From Solirubrobacteraceae bacterium (lineage in GTDB: Bacteria; Actinomycetota; Thermoleophilia; Solirubrobacterales; Solirubrobacteraceae), in assembly GCA_016462245.1 (NCBI GenBank), contig JAEMTR010000054.1, positions 1 to 8,354 on the forward strand: a DNA stretch of 8,354 bases. The letters run 5' to 3'. The notes under the pieces are model-generated. The model made no database searches. It had not been told where the DNA came from and worked only from the letters and a program-made list of their open reading frames with translations. Positions 6,449 to 8,354 of the stretch are shown here, piece by piece. The translations under genes were made by a program, and so were the position numbers. Position 1 is the stretch's first letter. Each line of letters begins with the position of its first letter.

Positions 6449-7425
6449 AAGGCCCAGCGAATCTCGTCGATTGAGAGGCCGCAGGCGAGGCATGCCAGCA
6501 GCTTCATCCGAGCGGCCTGTGGTGAAAGGAAGCCGGCCGGGATTACGTTCGTCAGCCGCAGATCCATCTCCGATCCGGCGTAGCCGTACGTCGAGTTGAG
6601 AATCACGCCGCGCTCCGGGCGGCAGTAGGCGATTATCGGAATCCGCTCAGCGGCTTCGGCCCAGAGCGAAAGCAGCTCCGGCGTAAGGTGGCCGGCCCCG
6701 AGCGTGCCGATCACGACGCCGTCCGGATCGGTCGCCAGCGCGGCGCGCGCCAGCGAGCCGTCGTCGCCAGATGATGTCGGGACGATGAAGACGCGCTTCT
6801 CGAGCTGCGGCGGGTCTAGCGTCGGGTTGCGCGGCAAGTTCGACCAGATCGTCGGGTGGCCTTCGGTTACGCGCCCTAGTGGCCCGATCTGCGGTGAAGA
6901 GAAAGCGGTCAGCGAAGTTGTGTCGGTCTTGCGGACGACGCGTGAGTGATGGATTTCGCCACCGAAGACGACCAGCACGCCAAGCCCGGCGGCGTCCTCG
7001 CTGGCGGCGACACTGACGGCGTCAACGAGGTTTGCTGGCCCGTCGGCGCCCGGCGCGCTGGCGGTTCGGATTGCGCCGGTAAAAACGATCGGTGCTTCGG
7101 CGTCGCTGATGATGTCGCAAAGCATTGCCGTCTCTTCGAGCGTGTCGGTCCCGTGCGTGACGACGACGCCGATCCCACGCCGGGCCGCGTCGCGCGCTGC
7201 TCGGCAGATCTCAAGCTGCTGCGTGAGGCTCAGATGGGCGCTCGGAAGGTTGGCGACGGTCTGTGCCTCGAGCCCTTCGTGGGTAGCTAGCCCGGGAACT
7301 GAGGCGATCAGCGACTCGGCATCAAACTCCGGCGTGGCGCCGCCAGCGCCGCTCATCGCGATCGTGCCGCCGGCCGCGATAACGCGCACGTGGCGGGCCG
7401 GCTGTGGCGCAGGGCGGGTCGTCAT
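6430..7425 (-). CDS. L-asparaginase, cytosolic
   Basis: This 331-residue enzyme splits L-asparagine into aspartate and ammonia. It shows both family signatures: AAGGTIAMSG with the nucleophile Thr21, and VVVTHGTDTLEETA with Thr93-Asp94. Lys166 in RKTDTT completes the usual catalytic set. GAIR and GADGPANL (116-133) and the C-terminal GFLSPQAARMKL are also typical. No signal peptide is seen, so it should act in the cytoplasm rather than as an exported type II enzyme. The Ser-Gln pair that binds substrate in E. coli AnsB (58-59) is Ser62-Ala63 here, which could change affinity or the Asn/Gln preference. It follows a transporter gene by 36 bases on the same strand, so the two are probably one operon. 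No Shine-Dalgarno site stands before the ATG at 7425. A GTG at codon 13 is an alternative start that would still keep the Thr motif. Confidence 0.93.
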   Translation of the reverse strand: MTTRPAPQPARHVRVIAAGGTIAMSGAGGATPEFDAESLIASVPGLATHEGLEAQTVANLPSAHLSLTQQLEICRAARDAARRGIGVVVTHGTDTLEETAMLCDIISDAEAPIVFTGAIRTASAPGADGPANLVDAVSVAASEDAAGLGVLVVFGGEIHHSRVVRKTDTTSLTAFSSPQIGPLGRVTEGHPTIWSNLPRNPTLDPPQLEKRVFIVPTSSGDDGSLARAALATDPDGVVIGTLGAGHLTPELLSLWAEAAERIPIIAYCRPERGVILNSTYGYAGSEMDLRLTNVIPAGFLSPQAARMKLLACLACGLSIDEIRWAFSQDDG

Positions 7426-7461
7426 CGGGGTTTACGGTAGCCGCTGACTGCGGGCGGTGGT

Positions 7462-8340
7462 TTAGCTCGCCGGCTCGGTTTCGGCCGCTTGCTCTGCTTC
7501 GAGCAGGGCGTTGACCGGCCCCGAGCGCATCAGCGCGAAAGCCCCAGCGACAGTGACTAATAGCGAACCAATTAGTAGCGCCGCCATCGCAGGGTCGCTT
7601 GGCAGGCTTTCGCCGCCGACGATCGAGCCAAGCAAAATCGGCAGCGCCAGCTCAATCACAAAGATGATCGGCGCAACACGGGCGACGGCCCTAACCTGAA
7701 GCGCCAGCTGTTCGCTGCTGAGGCCAAGGACTGCGAATAGCGCCGCGACCGCTCCCCAAACCAGTAGCGCGATCCACGCGTCGGCAACCAACGAATCGGC
7801 GACAATCTTCATCAGGAAGGCAGTCAGCGAAAAGGCGGTACCGGCGCAGAGCACGATAACGGTGCTCGGGAGGCGGCGGCGCAGGAAGTACGGCGCCAGC
7901 GCCAGCAGCGCTAATGGGGCGAGCACGATGAGAAGCGAGAGAGCGCCCGAGTTCTCTGGCGAATGTTCGGGGCCACTGAGCGCCACGCCGACGACGCCGA
8001 GAAAAATTGCCGCAACGCTTGCTACTTCCTGCCAACCAACCTTCTCGCCGAGCATCCGCTGGCCGGCTAAAAGTAAAATTACAAGTCCGGTCGCGTCGGC
8101 CGGTTGCACGACTGCCAGCGGAGCAATCGTCAGGGCTGCGAGCTGTAGTGGAATTGCTAATCCCTGAATGGCAACACCAGCAAGCCAGCGCTTGCGCTTT
8201 ATCAGCAGCCCAAGCAGTGCGAGGCTTGCGGTCTCGTAGCTCTTCACCTTGCGCGCCTCACCGGCCTGCACAACGGTCGCAAAGTTGAAGCAGGCCGAAG
8301 CGCCGGCGGCCAGCAGAATCCCGAAGATGATGTCGCGCAC
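7462..8340 (-). CDS. DMT/EamA-like (NIPA-like) membrane transporter
   Basis: The 292 residues are mostly hydrophobic, with about nine or ten helices at roughly 3-24, 36-48, 52-73, 76-96, 104-122, 133-152, 159-180, 186-207, 221-241 and 252-272. The N-terminal FGILLAAGASACFNFATVVQ, the PLAVVQPADATGLV stretch and the helix-ending GEKVGWQE are typical of drug/metabolite transporter superfamily proteins. These are made of two repeated five-helix halves; the NIPA magnesium transporter branch is a related option. The tail after residue 273 is acidic and should lie in the cytoplasm. The cargo cannot be read from the sequence. The asparaginase gene 36 bases downstream makes an amino acid or its product a reasonable guess, no more. 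The start is a GTG at 8340. The frame stays open for the remaining 14 bases of the window, so an earlier start outside is not excluded, but the first helix begins right after this GTG as is usual. Confidence 0.85.
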   Translation of the reverse strand: MRDIIFGILLAAGASACFNFATVVQAGEARKVKSYETASLALLGLLIKRKRWLAGVAIQGLAIPLQLAALTIAPLAVVQPADATGLVILLLAGQRMLGEKVGWQEVASVAAIFLGVVGVALSGPEHSPENSGALSLLIVLAPLALLALAPYFLRRRLPSTVIVLCAGTAFSLTAFLMKIVADSLVADAWIALLVWGAVAALFAVLGLSSEQLALQVRAVARVAPIIFVIELALPILLGSIVGGESLPSDPAMAALLIGSLLVTVAGAFALMRSGPVNALLEAEQAAETEPAS

Positions 8341-8354
8341 AGTTGTGCGAGTCT

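Noticed and set aside
1..8354. Search by eye for CRISPR arrays, tRNA or rRNA genes, insertion sequences and phage or defence genes
   Set aside because: None was seen. The window is filled end to end by recognisable genes with short gaps, and no spaced repeats, terminal inverted repeats or transposase or integrase motifs are visible.

Overview
The window is almost wholly coding: five complete genes and one gene cut by the left edge. There is no RNA gene, mobile element, CRISPR array or integrase. No gap between genes exceeds about 120 bases. Hand-counted lines are mostly about 60-65% GC, with GTG and possibly TTG starts beside ATG. The protein families fit a high-GC, non-fermentative, probably actinobacterial genome; a Thermoleophilia/Solirubrobacter-like origin is possible. 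That placement is an impression from protein style, because no marker gene is present.

Left block, all on the minus strand and read right to left. A secreted GH39-like glycoside hydrolase, probably a lipoprotein (3245-4906), is followed after 119 bases by a secreted penicillin-acylase-family Ntn hydrolase (606-3125). Twenty bases further comes a membrane-associated PlsC-type acyltransferase (1-585, cut by the window edge). The last two are spaced like one transcript. Whether the hydrolase shares it is open, since its 119-base gap holds a possible hairpin and a good ribosome site. The three activities (glycan hydrolysis outside the cell, amide hydrolysis outside the cell, acyl transfer at the membrane) could act on one acylated glycoconjugate, but no substrate can be read from the sequence.

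Middle. Diverging from the hydrolase is a 484-residue protein (4969-6423, plus strand). It joins an N-terminal RsbW/HATPase-like domain, whose N-box Glu and Asn are replaced, to a GNAT acetyltransferase domain and a C-terminal region I cannot name. It is the most unusual gene here.

Right block, minus strand. A DMT/EamA-like membrane transporter (7462-8340) is followed after 36 bases by a cytosolic L-asparaginase (6430-7425), probably as one operon. The asparaginase converges on the GNAT gene with only six bases between their stop codons, where a composite hairpin covers both ends.

I do not see a clear new defence or mobile system. The best candidates for undescribed biology are the pseudo-kinase/GNAT fusion and the secreted hydrolase/acylase/acyltransferase cluster.
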